Shown here: positions 45,995 through 53,864 of the stretch, one piece after another | How positions within the stretch are numbered: the first letter of the stretch is position 1 | Layout of the letters: every line of letters begins with the position of its first letter | NCBI RefSeq assembly: GCF_014874065.1 | Contig: NZ_JADBEE010000001.1 | Location: forward strand, 868,001-932,000 | Origin: Nesterenkonia halotolerans | GTDB taxonomy: Bacteria; Actinomycetota; Actinomycetes; Actinomycetales; Micrococcaceae | Direction of reading: 5' to 3' | DNA: 64,000 bases | Notes under the pieces: model-generated | Told to the model about the DNA's origin: nothing | What the model saw: only the letters and a program-made list of their open reading frames with translations | Databases searched by the model: none | Position numbers and translations under genes: made by a program

Positions 45995-45996
45995 GC

Positions 45997-46359
45997 GTGA
46001 CCGGTGGTCGTCCCAACGAAAACCAGGAATGGGTATCCGCTCGCGTCGACGCCTGGGTGGAGACATATAAGAAATCAATGTTGGGCCCGGTGATCCTCGG
46101 TGTCGTCGCCCGACACCCGCAGCTCACTGTCTCAACGGTGGCGGAGCAAGTGGCCCGCGAGACGGGGTGGCAGATCACCGAGCGGGGTCTCTACCGCACC
46201 CTCAAACGACTGGAGGATTCCGGCCTGCTGACCAGTACCGAAGTCGCGGCAGCCCGGACGGGCGCCAAGCGCAAACAGATCAGGCTGACGGATCTGGGTT
46301 CAGAGTTCCTCGCCGGTGTGACCGAAAACCTCATCGACCTTCCGCCCTCGGGCAGCTAG
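45997..46359 (+). CDS. PadR-like winged-helix regulator
   Basis: 120 aa. KSMLGPVILGVVARHPQLTVSTVAEQVARETGWQITERGLYRTLKRLEDSGLL matches the PadR winged helix, with a wing at GAKRKQIRLTDLG. The C-terminal dimer helix is very short, which is the PadR-s2 type or shorter. GTG with GGAGG 7 nt upstream. Ends convergent with the ABC permease relic. Confidence 0.8.
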   Translation: MTGGRPNENQEWVSARVDAWVETYKKSMLGPVILGVVARHPQLTVSTVAEQVARETGWQITERGLYRTLKRLEDSGLLTSTEVAAARTGAKRKQIRLTDLGSEFLAGVTENLIDLPPSGS

Positions 46360-46548
46360 CACACCCGACGGCGGTACGCGGCCCGAGCCAGCAGAGGGGC
46401 CCCGACGAGCAGCCCCAGACACCAAACGCACCGGGCCGGACATGGTCTCGGTGGGCACGAAGGCGGAACTGATCAAAGGCAGGAAGATCAGTGGATAGGC
46501 GAAAGCGCTCGCCCCGTCCACCGTCTTCGCCAAGAGAACCGCGATCAC
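46356..46548 (-). pseudogene. Relic of an ABC-2 type transporter permease
   Basis: Starting right at the end of the DUF1048 gene, one frame reads AVLLAKTVDGASAFAYP then LIFLPLISSAFVPTETM, the hallmark of drug-export ABC-2 permeases. After ~45 codons the sequence jumps to another frame that reads LGLLVGAPLLARAAYRRR and a stop, the typical permease C-terminus. The stretch between them and the whole N-terminal part are missing, so this is the scar of internal deletions. The associated ATPase gene is also absent. Confidence 0.7.
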
Positions 46549-46916
46549 GGCGACTGCTCCTCCTCCTCGGCACGCTCGATGGCCTGGGTCAAGCGTGCGC
46601 GTTCCTTATTGATCCACTGCCCCTCGGAGTAGTTAGCGAGGAAGGTCTCGGCGAACTCCACCGGATCCTCCCCCACCACCGCACTGACGGGGGTGCCGTC
46701 CGCGGCGCTCTGCTCGAAGAGGTCAACGAGGTCCTCCAGCATCTTGATCAGCACCTCGCCGGTGGCGATCGCCCCGGCGTACATCAGGTACCGCTCCAGG
46801 GCCTCGATGGCAGTGCGATAGCTGGGCGGGAGCTGCTCCCGACGAGCCTTGTACTGGCGGTAGCGCTTCTTGCCCTCGAGCGACCCGGTGACCTTCTCGA
46901 TCCAACGTGGTGCCAT
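46545..46916 (-). CDS. DUF1048 protein
   Basis: 123 aa helical protein of family DUF1048 (MAPRWIEKVTGSLEGKKRYRQYKAR, then LERYLMYAGAI and LEDLVDLFEQSAADGTPVS). This family usually sits between a PadR regulator and an ABC exporter. Two bp separate it from padR; downstream lies only the relic of the permease. Function unknown. Confidence 0.85.
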   Translation of the reverse strand: MAPRWIEKVTGSLEGKKRYRQYKARREQLPPSYRTAIEALERYLMYAGAIATGEVLIKMLEDLVDLFEQSAADGTPVSAVVGEDPVEFAETFLANYSEGQWINKERARLTQAIERAEEEEQSP

Positions 46917-46918
46917 GA

Positions 46919-47248
46919 CTACTTCTCCCCTTTGCGGAGCTGTTCAAGACGTTCTGAGAGGAAGCTCCAGGTCCTCCAGAACTCGTCGAGATATTCACGA
47001 CCCTGCGCATTGATGGAATAGACCTTGCGTGGGGGCCCCTTCTCGGAGGGCACCTTCTTCACATCCACGAGGCCGCGCTGTTCGATCCGCACCAGCAGTG
47101 CATAGACGGTGCCTTCGGCAATGTCGGTGAATCCCTGCTCACGCAGCCAGGCGGTGATCTCATAGCCGTAGGCCGAGCGGTCGGCCAGCAGCGCGAGGAC
47201 GATGCCCTCCAGGGTTCCCTTGAGCATTTCGGTGGCCTGCTTGCCCAT
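46919..47248 (-). CDS. PadR-family transcriptional regulator
   Basis: 109 aa. MLKGTLEGIVLALLADRSAYGYEITAWLREQGFTDIAEGTVYALLVRIEQRGLV is a textbook PadR winged helix, with the KGPPRKVYSIN wing. GGGGGAG lies just before the ATG. A perfect inverted repeat upstream (47265-47308) is its likely operator. The exporter it would normally control is deleted. Confidence 0.9.
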   Translation of the reverse strand: MGKQATEMLKGTLEGIVLALLADRSAYGYEITAWLREQGFTDIAEGTVYALLVRIEQRGLVDVKKVPSEKGPPRKVYSINAQGREYLDEFWRTWSFLSERLEQLRKGEK

Positions 47249-47264
47249 GACTCCCCCTGCTTAG

Positions 47265-47308
47265 CTACTCAGTGATGTTGACTACCAGTACAAAGTAACA
47301 CTGAGTAG
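47265..47308. promoter_or_regulatory. PadR operator, perfect 10-bp inverted repeat
   Basis: CTACTCAGTG (47265-47274) and CACTGAGTAG (47299-47308), 34 bp between corresponding half-site centres, start 16 bp upstream of the padR ATG. The AT-rich 24-bp spacer (TACTTTGTACTGG on the minus strand) probably contains the promoter. Confidence 0.7.
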
Positions 47309-47384
47309 TGGGGGCTACAAGGGTCGGTGGCCCCCTCTTGAAGCGCGCAGAAGCACCCTTCGCGCCCCTGGGGCAACGCCCTCC

Positions 47385-47459
47385 GCATCCCTGGGGCGAT
47401 TACGGGCGCCATGAAACGAATCAACGGCGTTATTCCGCCCGTTGGCGCCCCAGGGATGC
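47385..47459. repeat. REP-like hairpin 1 (75 nt)
   Basis: Outer arms GCATCCCTGGGGCG (47385-47398) and its exact complement (47446-47459); inner arms ACGGGCG (47402-47408) and CGCCCGT (47436-47442); 3x3 internal loop; 27-nt loop. Two nested perfect stems in register. Confidence 0.75.
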
Positions 47460-47493
47460 TCGGCGGGGTTCGTCGAGGGGCTCCTCACGGGCT

Positions 47494-47575
47494 CCCCTCA
47501 TCGATTGGGCGGAAATCGTCGCTATGAGGCCCCGCCCGCTCCTCTTTCCGACGTTTTCTGCCCAACAGTTAGGGG
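47494..47575. repeat. REP-like hairpin 2
   Basis: Arms at 47505-47521 and 47549-47565 pair at 15 of 17 positions around a 27-nt loop. CCCCT (47494-47498) and AGGGG (47571-47575) add an outer pairing. The GGGCGGAA core resembles the inner arm of hairpin 1 (TTCCGCCC at 47433-47440). Confidence 0.65.
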
Positions 47576-47610
47576 CAGGCGCGCGCAGAGCTCCCATCGC
47601 TCGCCGGGAC

Positions 47611-48480
47611 CTACGCTTCGAAGATCTCCCCGTTGCGCGGCATGCTCAGCACCGCGTTCTCCGCAGGCTCCTTCGCGATCTCCGCGAGGGACGGCTCGAT
47701 CTCTCCGGGTCGCGCAATGTTCGCCCAGGTCATCTTGAGCCCAGCCGCCGCGTTCGGGTTCGGCCGGTCCATGAGGTGCACATGCAGGTGCGGCTCCGAG
47801 GTGTTCCCGGTATTGCCGACCTCCCCCAGCGGGTCACCAGCATCCACTCGCTGACCCACCCCGACGACGACGCTGCCGGTCCTGAGGTGGGCGTATACCG
47901 CGGCCGTGCCATCGTCGTGGTGGACGATCACGTGATTGCCGATGATCGCCCGCTGCCCGCCCAGAGTGCGGAGCGCCCCCTCGAGGGTCATCATGTACAG
48001 CAGGGCCTGCCAGGTGTTCCGCGCCCGATGATCGCGGGAGCGGGACCATGTCCGCGTCACCACACCGGGAGCCATGGCATAGACGGGTGCACCGAAGCTG
48101 GGGTATTCCTGCGGGCGAGACCCGCGCCAGGCCTTGCGCACCTTGGCGGGAGTCGCCGCCGTCGCCGGCTGGAGGATGTCGACCGCCGCGTACTGGCCCA
48201 GGAATCGACTGCCGTGGCTCGGCAGCTGCTGGCCTGGGGTGTTCAGCGCCGCCCATCGGCCACGGACGGGTGACGCCATGACGTGAGGCTCGTGCTCGTC
48301 GGCCTTGGGATGAACACCGGAGAGCAGCGCGCCGAGCGCGATCACCACCAGCAACACCATGGACGGCACGGATCTGACGAAGTCTGGGACGGCACCGAGC
48401 ACGCCCAGCACCCCCAGCGTGACCCCGAGCAGGACCGGGAGGAGCCAGAGCGGCTTGAGACGGGAAATGGCTCGGCGCAT
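47611..48480 (-). CDS. M23-family peptidase, membrane-anchored
   Basis: 289 aa. Two hydrophobic segments near the N-terminus (about 10-30 and 38-56), then an M23/LysM-type peptidase domain: GNHVIVHHDDGTAAVYAHL and the zinc motif PHLHVHLMD. The upstream zinc His appears as part of FGAPVYAMAPGVV, where the usual H is not present, so activity is uncertain. The start overlaps the stop of the upstream regulator (TGATG), so the two are coupled. Confidence 0.82.
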   Translation of the reverse strand: MRRAISRLKPLWLLPVLLGVTLGVLGVLGAVPDFVRSVPSMVLLVVIALGALLSGVHPKADEHEPHVMASPVRGRWAALNTPGQQLPSHGSRFLGQYAAVDILQPATAATPAKVRKAWRGSRPQEYPSFGAPVYAMAPGVVTRTWSRSRDHRARNTWQALLYMMTLEGALRTLGGQRAIIGNHVIVHHDDGTAAVYAHLRTGSVVVGVGQRVDAGDPLGEVGNTGNTSEPHLHVHLMDRPNPNAAAGLKMTWANIARPGEIEPSLAEIAKEPAENAVLSMPRNGEIFEA

Positions 48481-48995
48481 CAGCGATCAACCCCCAGCAG
48501 GATCACCAGCAGCGGCACGATGCGCGCCGGCGGAATCTCGTAGCGACCGGACCCCAGCGCGGTGGCCCATCCCGCGGCGACCAGCTGCCGCAGGTGGTGG
48601 TACACCTGGCCGCTGGTGCCGAAGTCGCCAGCCTCGAGAATCTCCTCCACCGTGGAGGCGTCGGTGAGCAGTCGCTGCAGCAGACGCAGCCGCACGGGGT
48701 GCGCCAGCGCGGAGAGCGACTCGGCCCGGGCGCCAAAGTCCGTCTCAAACAGCTCCGACGCCGCGACCTGCATCTGCCACTCGGCACGGTGGCCTTTCGG
48801 CACGGTGACCGCACCGGTCATGAGCACCGATCCCCCCGGGTCCGGGGCGCGCTGCTTGAGCGCCTCCAACGCCCAGAAGATCTCTTCCTGGGTCTCAGGA
48901 CTCGGGGGAGCCGCGGAAGATTCCAGAGCCGCAAGACGCTCTTCGACCTGGGCGACACGTTGGGAAAGTTCACGCACAGGATCGTCATCACTCAT
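48480..48995 (-). CDS. ArsR-like winged-helix regulator
   Basis: 171 aa. An N-terminal coiled-coil (RELSQRVAQVEERLAALESS) precedes a winged helix: SALAHPVRLRLLQRLLTDASTVEEILEAGDFGTSGQVYHHLRQLVAAGW. It is coupled to the M23 peptidase, so it probably regulates this cell-wall gene. The upstream region (49010-49065) is AT-rich with TTACGTAA and TTTCCGTAA motifs. Confidence 0.85.
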   Translation of the reverse strand: MSDDDPVRELSQRVAQVEERLAALESSAAPPSPETQEEIFWALEALKQRAPDPGGSVLMTGAVTVPKGHRAEWQMQVAASELFETDFGARAESLSALAHPVRLRLLQRLLTDASTVEEILEAGDFGTSGQVYHHLRQLVAAGWATALGSGRYEIPPARIVPLLVILLGVDR

Positions 48996-49094
48996 GAGAC
49001 AACCCTAGCCAAATCACGGAATTACGTAAATACAACCGATCAGCGAATTTCCGTAATGAAGTCGAAACAAGAGTCAATCGAGTGCCGCAGCCGC

Positions 49095-49385
49095 CTAGCG
49101 CCGCCACCATCGTCCGAGTGGATCGCCATGCGACTCGACGGCCTGGGCCATGACATAGGCCTCTTGACCAGAGGGCTGCGGCGGAGACTCGGGCCACTCC
49201 GGGGATTCACCATCAAGCCGCTTGTTCCGCTTGTGCAACCATCCGGCAGCGAGCGTGACTCCGGACATGGCCCCCGAGATCCACGGCTGGGACGCCATTG
49301 GATCGTTGCCGATGACGAGTGAGAGCCACCAACAGATCAACAGCGCGGCGACGCCGGTGAGGACCCGCTCGGCGATCTTCGACAT
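49095..49385 (-). CDS. Small membrane protein
   Basis: 96 aa. Two hydrophobic segments (ILTGVAALLICWWLSLVIG-like and PWISGAMSGVTLAAGWL) followed by a Pro-rich, then Arg/Trp-rich C-terminus. Family not recognised. Confidence 0.6.
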   Translation of the reverse strand: MSKIAERVLTGVAALLICWWLSLVIGNDPMASQPWISGAMSGVTLAAGWLHKRNKRLDGESPEWPESPPQPSGQEAYVMAQAVESHGDPLGRWWRR

Positions 49386-49462
49386 GCTGAGATTCTACTG
49401 ATTCAGCGTTTTGTTCAAACCCCTGAACTGGACTTTTCCGCAGTCAGAGGCGCGTCATACAC

Positions 49463-49497
49463 CGAAGGGCACTGCCAATGCGCGGCAGTGCCCTTCG
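49463..49497 (-). terminator. Terminator after the 75-aa membrane protein gene
   Basis: Perfect 14-bp arms CGAAGGGCACTGCC and complement with a 7-nt loop, 16 bp past the stop of the gene at 49513. Confidence 0.8.
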
Positions 49498-49512
49498 ATA
49501 GAGGTTCTTGAA

Positions 49513-49740
49513 TCAGCGCTTCTTGGTGCCCTTCTCGTACTGCGACAGCGCCAGTCCGAGACCGAAGAAAGTGGGCGCCCAGTGACCGACGAAGATGCCC
49601 CACCGATCAGCCTGCGGCTTGGAATCTTCAGGCTTGAAGCGGGAAACCGTCCAGCTGAGGAACGAAAGTCCCACCGACGCCAATCCAGCGTTATAGGCGT
49701 GATCAGAACGAAGGCCGAGGTTATGAAGTATGGAAAGCAT
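49513..49740 (-). CDS. Small membrane protein
   Basis: 75 aa from ATG 49740 with AGGAG 4 nt upstream. Two hydrophobic stretches (AYNAGLASVGLSFLSWTV and WAPTFFGLGLALSQY). It has its own terminator. Family not recognised. Confidence 0.6.
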   Translation of the reverse strand: MLSILHNLGLRSDHAYNAGLASVGLSFLSWTVSRFKPEDSKPQADRWGIFVGHWAPTFFGLGLALSQYEKGTKKR

Positions 49741-49841
49741 GTGACTCCTCACAAAGTGATCGTTGTCAGTACCCGGGCAAACCGGGAACCTGACACGAAC
49801 CTACGGCCGCAACCTGGACGCCCGGTGGCCGTTGCCTCCGT

Positions 49842-50153
49842 TTATTCTCCGTACTCCGAGCCTCGGTGCTCGGAGTGTGCCAACGCTGACTGTGTCAGCA
49901 GCGAGCCTGTGCTGAAGACGAGGCCGGCGGTGACCAGGGGAAGGTAGCCGCCGAGCCCATCCTCCCCGGTCGCGCTCATCTGGAGGTACACGAAGACGAC
50001 GACGGCGATCGCCGCCCATGCTGCGAGGAACCCGATCCTTGTCGCGAGACTGGCGCGGCGGACACTCGTCGAATCGCCAGGTGAGCCGGATGGAGACTCC
50101 GCTCCGGTCAGACCTAACCAGTCGCCGAACCTCTCGGTGCGTGATGAACTCAT
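49842..50153 (-). CDS. Small membrane protein
   Basis: 103 aa from ATG 50153. Two hydrophobic segments (ATRIGFLAAWAAIAVVVFVY and GYLPLVTAGLVFSTGSLL). TAGCGT at 50161-50166 lies 7 nt before the ATG (leaderless). Unknown function; a longer in-frame start is less likely. Confidence 0.55.
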   Translation of the reverse strand: MSSSRTERFGDWLGLTGAESPSGSPGDSTSVRRASLATRIGFLAAWAAIAVVVFVYLQMSATGEDGLGGYLPLVTAGLVFSTGSLLTQSALAHSEHRGSEYGE

Positions 50154-50160
50154 ACAACGC

Positions 50161-50166
50161 ACGCTA
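50161..50166 (-). promoter_or_regulatory. -10 element (TAGCGT)
   Basis: On the minus strand TAGCGT ends 7 nt before the ATG at 50153. Confidence 0.4.
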
Positions 50167-50187
50167 CCGGCGGGAGTTGGGGAAAAA

Positions 50188-50514
50188 CTACTGGTCAAAC
50201 GTCGATATCCCAGCCGAAGACCCTGCAATCTCCTGCAGCGCCCGCACATGCGCGGCGAACGCAGAGCGCCCCGGCTTGGTCAGAGACAGCCAGGTGATCC
50301 TGCGTGCGTCACCCCGGCCCTCGGACGCGGACTTGCTGGAAGAGACGTAGCCGGCCGCCGCGAGAGTCTTCAGGTGCTTGGACAGCGTGGCATCCGAGAC
50401 CTCCAGGGTGTCACGCAGCACGGCGAAGTCAAGGTGATCCACGGGGTGCAGAAGCCCGCAGATCCGCAGGCGGACCGGGGCGTGGATCGTCTCGTCGAAC
50501 CTCGCCTCAGGCAC
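50188..50514 (-). CDS. Winged-helix transcriptional regulator (ArsR/MarR-like)
   Basis: 108 aa. FDETIHAPVRLRICGLLHPVDHLDFAVLRDTLEVSDATLSKHLKTLAAAGYV is the common actinobacterial one-domain winged helix, with an RRITWLSLTKPGR wing. Its start overlaps the stop of the upstream membrane gene by 8 bp, so it likely controls that operon. Confidence 0.87.
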   Translation of the reverse strand: MPEARFDETIHAPVRLRICGLLHPVDHLDFAVLRDTLEVSDATLSKHLKTLAAAGYVSSSKSASEGRGDARRITWLSLTKPGRSAFAAHVRALQEIAGSSAGISTFDQ

Positions 50515-50974
50515 CGCGCAGTCGCTCCACGGCTGAGCGGTACGCGACGCCGGCCAGCCACGTCGTCCCAGCGAAGGCGAGGAGACTGGTCAGCACAACG
50601 ACCCAATGCAGGCCGAAGGAGACCAGCCCGAGCGAGATGCTGAAGAGCACCAGGCAGACGACGACGATGCCCACCACGGCCCAGCCGGCTCGCGCGCCCA
50701 TCGCCCGGAAGCGAACTCCGGTCTCGCGCCTGATCAGGTGCGCGACAACGAGGACGCCTACGAGAGCGAGCCAACCCGAGGTGGGCGGCTCATAGTCCGC
50801 TCCTGGATTCGCGGAGGCCGCACCGGAGACCCACCACGCACCGATGCCACCGAACGCCGCGAGCAGCACCCAGGGCACGTGGACGCTGGAAGCAAGGCGC
50901 TCCCGGTCTGCGGAGAGCGCATCCAGGGCACCGATGGCTTCATCTGATGACGGAGGAGCGGAGTAGTTTTCCAT
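50507..50974 (-). CDS. Membrane protein co-transcribed with a regulator
   Basis: 155 aa from ATG 50974. Four hydrophobic segments (VPWVLLAAFGGIGAWWVSG, GWLALVGVLVVAHLI, AGWAVVGIVVVCLVLFSI, LHWVVVLTSLLAFAGTTWL). TACTCT (50982-50987) lies 7 nt before the ATG, leaderless. Regulator-plus-membrane-protein pairs of this type are common but uncharacterised. Confidence 0.75.
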   Translation of the reverse strand: MENYSAPPSSDEAIGALDALSADRERLASSVHVPWVLLAAFGGIGAWWVSGAASANPGADYEPPTSGWLALVGVLVVAHLIRRETGVRFRAMGARAGWAVVGIVVVCLVLFSISLGLVSFGLHWVVVLTSLLAFAGTTWLAGVAYRSAVERLRGA

Positions 50975-50981
50975 AGCGGAA

Positions 50982-50987
50982 AGAGTA
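50982..50987 (-). promoter_or_regulatory. -10 element (TACTCT)
   Basis: Ends 7 nt before the ATG at 50974 on the minus strand. Confidence 0.4.
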
Positions 50988-51035
50988 TCGATCAATTTCC
51001 GTCACGGCAAGTCACATGAACGCCCACGAGGAGAG

Positions 51036-52646
51036 TCACTCGAACAACTGTGCGTTTTCCTTCAACGCCCCTCGCCCATCCAGCTCAATCACCGTATCGA
51101 TGCTCAACCGGGCGAGGAACTCGAGGTCGTGGCTCACAACAAGGAGTGCTCCGCGATACGCGTCCAGCGCTTCTGCCAGTTGCTCGACGCTGGTGATGTC
51201 GAGATTGTTCGTGGGTTCATCGAGGATCAGAAGCTGCGCGGGTGGTTCCGCCAGCAGCAATCTCGCGAGGCTGACGCGGAAGCGTTCTCCCCCGGAAAGG
51301 CTGGAGACTGGTCGATCGACGGTCGACCCACGCAGCAGCAGCCGGGCAAGTTGGTTCCGCACGTCCCCAGCTGGGGAAGCAGGGGCGGCCTCTTGCACGT
51401 TCTCCACGGCAGAGCGTGACTCGTCGAGCTCATTCAGCCGCTGTGGCAGGTACCCCACTCGATCAATCAGCAGCTCTCCTGTGGTCTTCGCGGGGAGCTC
51501 GGAACCACTCTTATGCACCAGTCGCTCGAGCAGGGTCGTTTTACCGGAACCATTCGGCCCCACCAGAGCCACGCGCTCCGGCCCTTGAATCGTGACGGTC
51601 CGGGTCCCATCGCGCAGCTCGGCGATCTTGCGACCCCGCGGTACACCGGGGTCAGGCAGCGCGAGGTGAATGTGCTCATCGTCCCGCACCTTGGCATCTG
51701 AAGCGTCTACCACCGCCTGAGCCGCCCGCACCTTGTCCTGGTGGGTCGAACGCATGGCTCCTGCCGAGACCTGCGCCTTGCTCGCACGGTTCCCGGCGAG
51801 GATCTTCGGAATGCCCCCACTGGCCTGGGTCCGTTTCCCCGCTCGCTCCCGCCGGGCATTCTTGGTTTCAGCTTCGACGCGCTGCTTCTTCTCGACCCTG
51901 AGCGCTTGTTGAGCAGTCCGTGCGGCCTGGACAGCGGCCGCCTGCTGATGCTCGAGGTGCTCGCTGAACTGGCTGTACGGGCCCCCAAATACGTCGACGC
52001 GTCCGGAATGCAGTTCCGCGGTCGAGTCCATATGCTCGAGCAGTTCCAGATCGTGACTGACGACGACGAGGGTGCCCTGCCAATCGTCGACGAACTCCGT
52101 GAGCTTTGCCCGGGTGGGACGATCGAGGTTGTTGGTGGGTTCATCGAGGAGTGTGATCGGCGCGCGCCGGAGGCGCAATCCGGTGATCGCGATGAGCATC
52201 GCTTCTCCCCCGGAGACGTCAGAGATCGGTCGACGCAGATCGGCGGCGGAGAATCCGATCTCGTTCAGCGCCGCGTCAGCGCGGGCCTCGATGTCCCAGT
52301 CGTCACCTACGGCATCGAAGTGGCGAACGTCCGCATCGCCACCTTCTATTGCCTGGAGCGCCGAAAGCGTGTCCTCGATTCCCAGCAGTCCCGCGACGGT
52401 GGCCCCCGCTTCAGTCGTCAGGGTCTGGGAGAGGTAGCCGACGTCGCCCGTCGTGCTGATGAGCCCGGATGTAGGGGTCAGGTGACCGGCGATCAAGCGC
52501 AGAAGTGTCGATTTCCCGGCCCCGTTGCGACCGACTAAACCGGTGCGGCCAGTGGTCAAGGTTCCGTTGAGCTGGTGGAGAGCAGTCGTGCCGTCCGGCC
52601 ACTCGAAGGAAAGATCGTGCAGGGTGATGGCTGATGGTGCTGACAT
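51036..52646 (-). CDS. ABC-F ATPase, possible ribosome-protection (antibiotic resistance) type
   Basis: 536 aa with two ABC domains and no membrane segments. Walker A motifs GRNGAGKST (about residue 40) and GPNGSGKTT; signatures VSGGEAML and LSGGERFRVS; Walker B LLDEPTNNLD and LILDEPTNNLD. The linker between domains is charged and helical (about residues 220-310). ABC-F proteins act on the ribosomal E site and some confer resistance to macrolides, lincosamides or pleuromutilins. The start ATG 52646 is typical; the frame stays open for 39 more codons upstream. Confidence 0.88.
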   Translation of the reverse strand: MSAPSAITLHDLSFEWPDGTTALHQLNGTLTTGRTGLVGRNGAGKSTLLRLIAGHLTPTSGLISTTGDVGYLSQTLTTEAGATVAGLLGIEDTLSALQAIEGGDADVRHFDAVGDDWDIEARADAALNEIGFSAADLRRPISDVSGGEAMLIAITGLRLRRAPITLLDEPTNNLDRPTRAKLTEFVDDWQGTLVVVSHDLELLEHMDSTAELHSGRVDVFGGPYSQFSEHLEHQQAAAVQAARTAQQALRVEKKQRVEAETKNARRERAGKRTQASGGIPKILAGNRASKAQVSAGAMRSTHQDKVRAAQAVVDASDAKVRDDEHIHLALPDPGVPRGRKIAELRDGTRTVTIQGPERVALVGPNGSGKTTLLERLVHKSGSELPAKTTGELLIDRVGYLPQRLNELDESRSAVENVQEAAPASPAGDVRNQLARLLLRGSTVDRPVSSLSGGERFRVSLARLLLAEPPAQLLILDEPTNNLDITSVEQLAEALDAYRGALLVVSHDLEFLARLSIDTVIELDGRGALKENAQLFE

Positions 52647-52874
52647 GGAATGAAGTCCTTGGATACTCGCCCTGATCCGGGCATACGCGGTAGATGTGAT
52701 TCCCTCCGGGCGCTGAGATGCGCGAGCACGGAGGCCAACAAGCCGGACGTACGGACCACTCAAGAAAATAGCCGGGATCGGTGATCACAGACGGCTGAAG
52801 AGAGAAGTTGCCACCGTTCGCGCTAGAACGCCCCAGACCCGGAAGCCACCGAACGTCAGATGGCTAGGCTTTGT
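52647..52874. other. Region between ABC-F and beta-lactamase-like genes
   Basis: 228 bp. An open frame of 39 codons is fused in frame upstream of the ABC-F start; no conserved peptide or clear attenuator hairpin could be assigned. Confidence 0.35.
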
Positions 52875-53864
52875 CTACTTCAATATCCATGAGTACAAGG
52901 TACCAGCCCCGGCTCGGGCGCGTCCTGCTAGTTCTAAGCCTGTGGGGTCGTCTACCGTGGCGGAGTGATATGCCGCCAGGCCCAGGGTGCCCAGCACTGC
53001 CGAGACGTCCCGCGGTGACTGGAAAACAGCCGACGACGGCGGCAGGTGGGCCGCGAGGTGCACCCACTCCCCTGCCTCGGTGGGCAGCGTGAGGACCGAG
53101 CTGTAGCCGCGTTCCGCCCCGCGGGCGGTGAGCTCCAGACCCGAGAGCGTTTGGTGAGGCACCCGTTTGGGGCCGAATCCTGGCAGGGCTGAGGCCAGCC
53201 CGGCAGGTTCGAAGACCCTGCCCATCCAGCCATGCATCCTCTGCCGGGTCTCCACCGACAGGACCGGGGGCTCAGCGAGTTCTGTCGCGGCGGTTGCTGC
53301 AGTCTCGAGATCACTCGGAATCCTGAGGGCGCGCAGCAGCTCCAGCGTCCCCGCACAGGTGGTCCGACCGAGCAACCCCTCGCCCCAGGACTCGGCTTCC
53401 TCGGTACCCGTGAACTGGAACGTGTTCAGGCCCAGCGTGTCCACCAGACTCTGGGCCTCTGCGAGAAGGTCGACCCCCTCCGACTTCGTGAACTCCAGCA
53501 GCGCCAGGACGCAGGCTGCATCGCCAGTAGAGAAGACTAGGTTTACCGCGTCATCGACGCTGAGCTCAAGGTCTCCGGACATCAGCTGCAGCGTCCCGGT
53601 GCGGGCGCCCGCGCGGTGCTCGACCGTGACCGTCAACGTGTGTTCCAGGAATCCTTCATCGCCCTCGCCGAGATGCGCCAGGGTCAGCCCGAGGAACAGT
53701 TTTCCGACGCCGGCCAGGTCATGCGCCTCCTCTGCCCGGGACGCAGGTGTGTCCGTGCCATAACCGGTGACCGGCTTCGCATCAGCGGCGCCCACCGCGA
53801 ACCGCAGCTCGGGATACGCGGTAGCGCACTCCTGCAGACTCAGCATCCTCACCTCAGCGACCAT
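52875..53864 (-). CDS. Beta-lactamase-fold protein lacking catalytic residues
   Basis: 329 aa from ATG 53864, set by GGAGGAG 7 nt upstream. Its layout parallels the adjacent upstream serine hydrolase, but the SxxK motif position reads GVGK and the SDN position reads STGDAA, so the serine nucleophile and the SDN asparagine are missing. It may be a non-catalytic binding protein or a decayed paralogue. No signal peptide is visible in either. It overlaps its neighbour by 11 bp. Confidence 0.65.
   Translation of the reverse strand: MVAEVRMLSLQECATAYPELRFAVGAADAKPVTGYGTDTPASRAEEAHDLAGVGKLFLGLTLAHLGEGDEGFLEHTLTVTVEHRAGARTGTLQLMSGDLELSVDDAVNLVFSTGDAACVLALLEFTKSEGVDLLAEAQSLVDTLGLNTFQFTGTEEAESWGEGLLGRTTCAGTLELLRALRIPSDLETAATAATELAEPPVLSVETRQRMHGWMGRVFEPAGLASALPGFGPKRVPHQTLSGLELTARGAERGYSSVLTLPTEAGEWVHLAAHLPPSSAVFQSPRDVSAVLGTLGLAAYHSATVDDPTGLELAGRARAGAGTLYSWILK

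Larger units (their letters stand above)
47249..47610. other. 362-bp intergenic region with operator and hairpins
   Basis: Lies between padR and the M23 peptidase gene (both minus). It holds the PadR operator (47265-47308) and two long hairpin-forming elements (47385-47459 and 47494-47575). No coding sequence is convincing. Confidence 0.6.

Noticed and set aside
51536..51550. CGTTTTACC similar to the end of the 75-bp repeat
   Set aside because: It is part of the ABC-F Walker A coding sequence and has no matching right arm within 100 bp.
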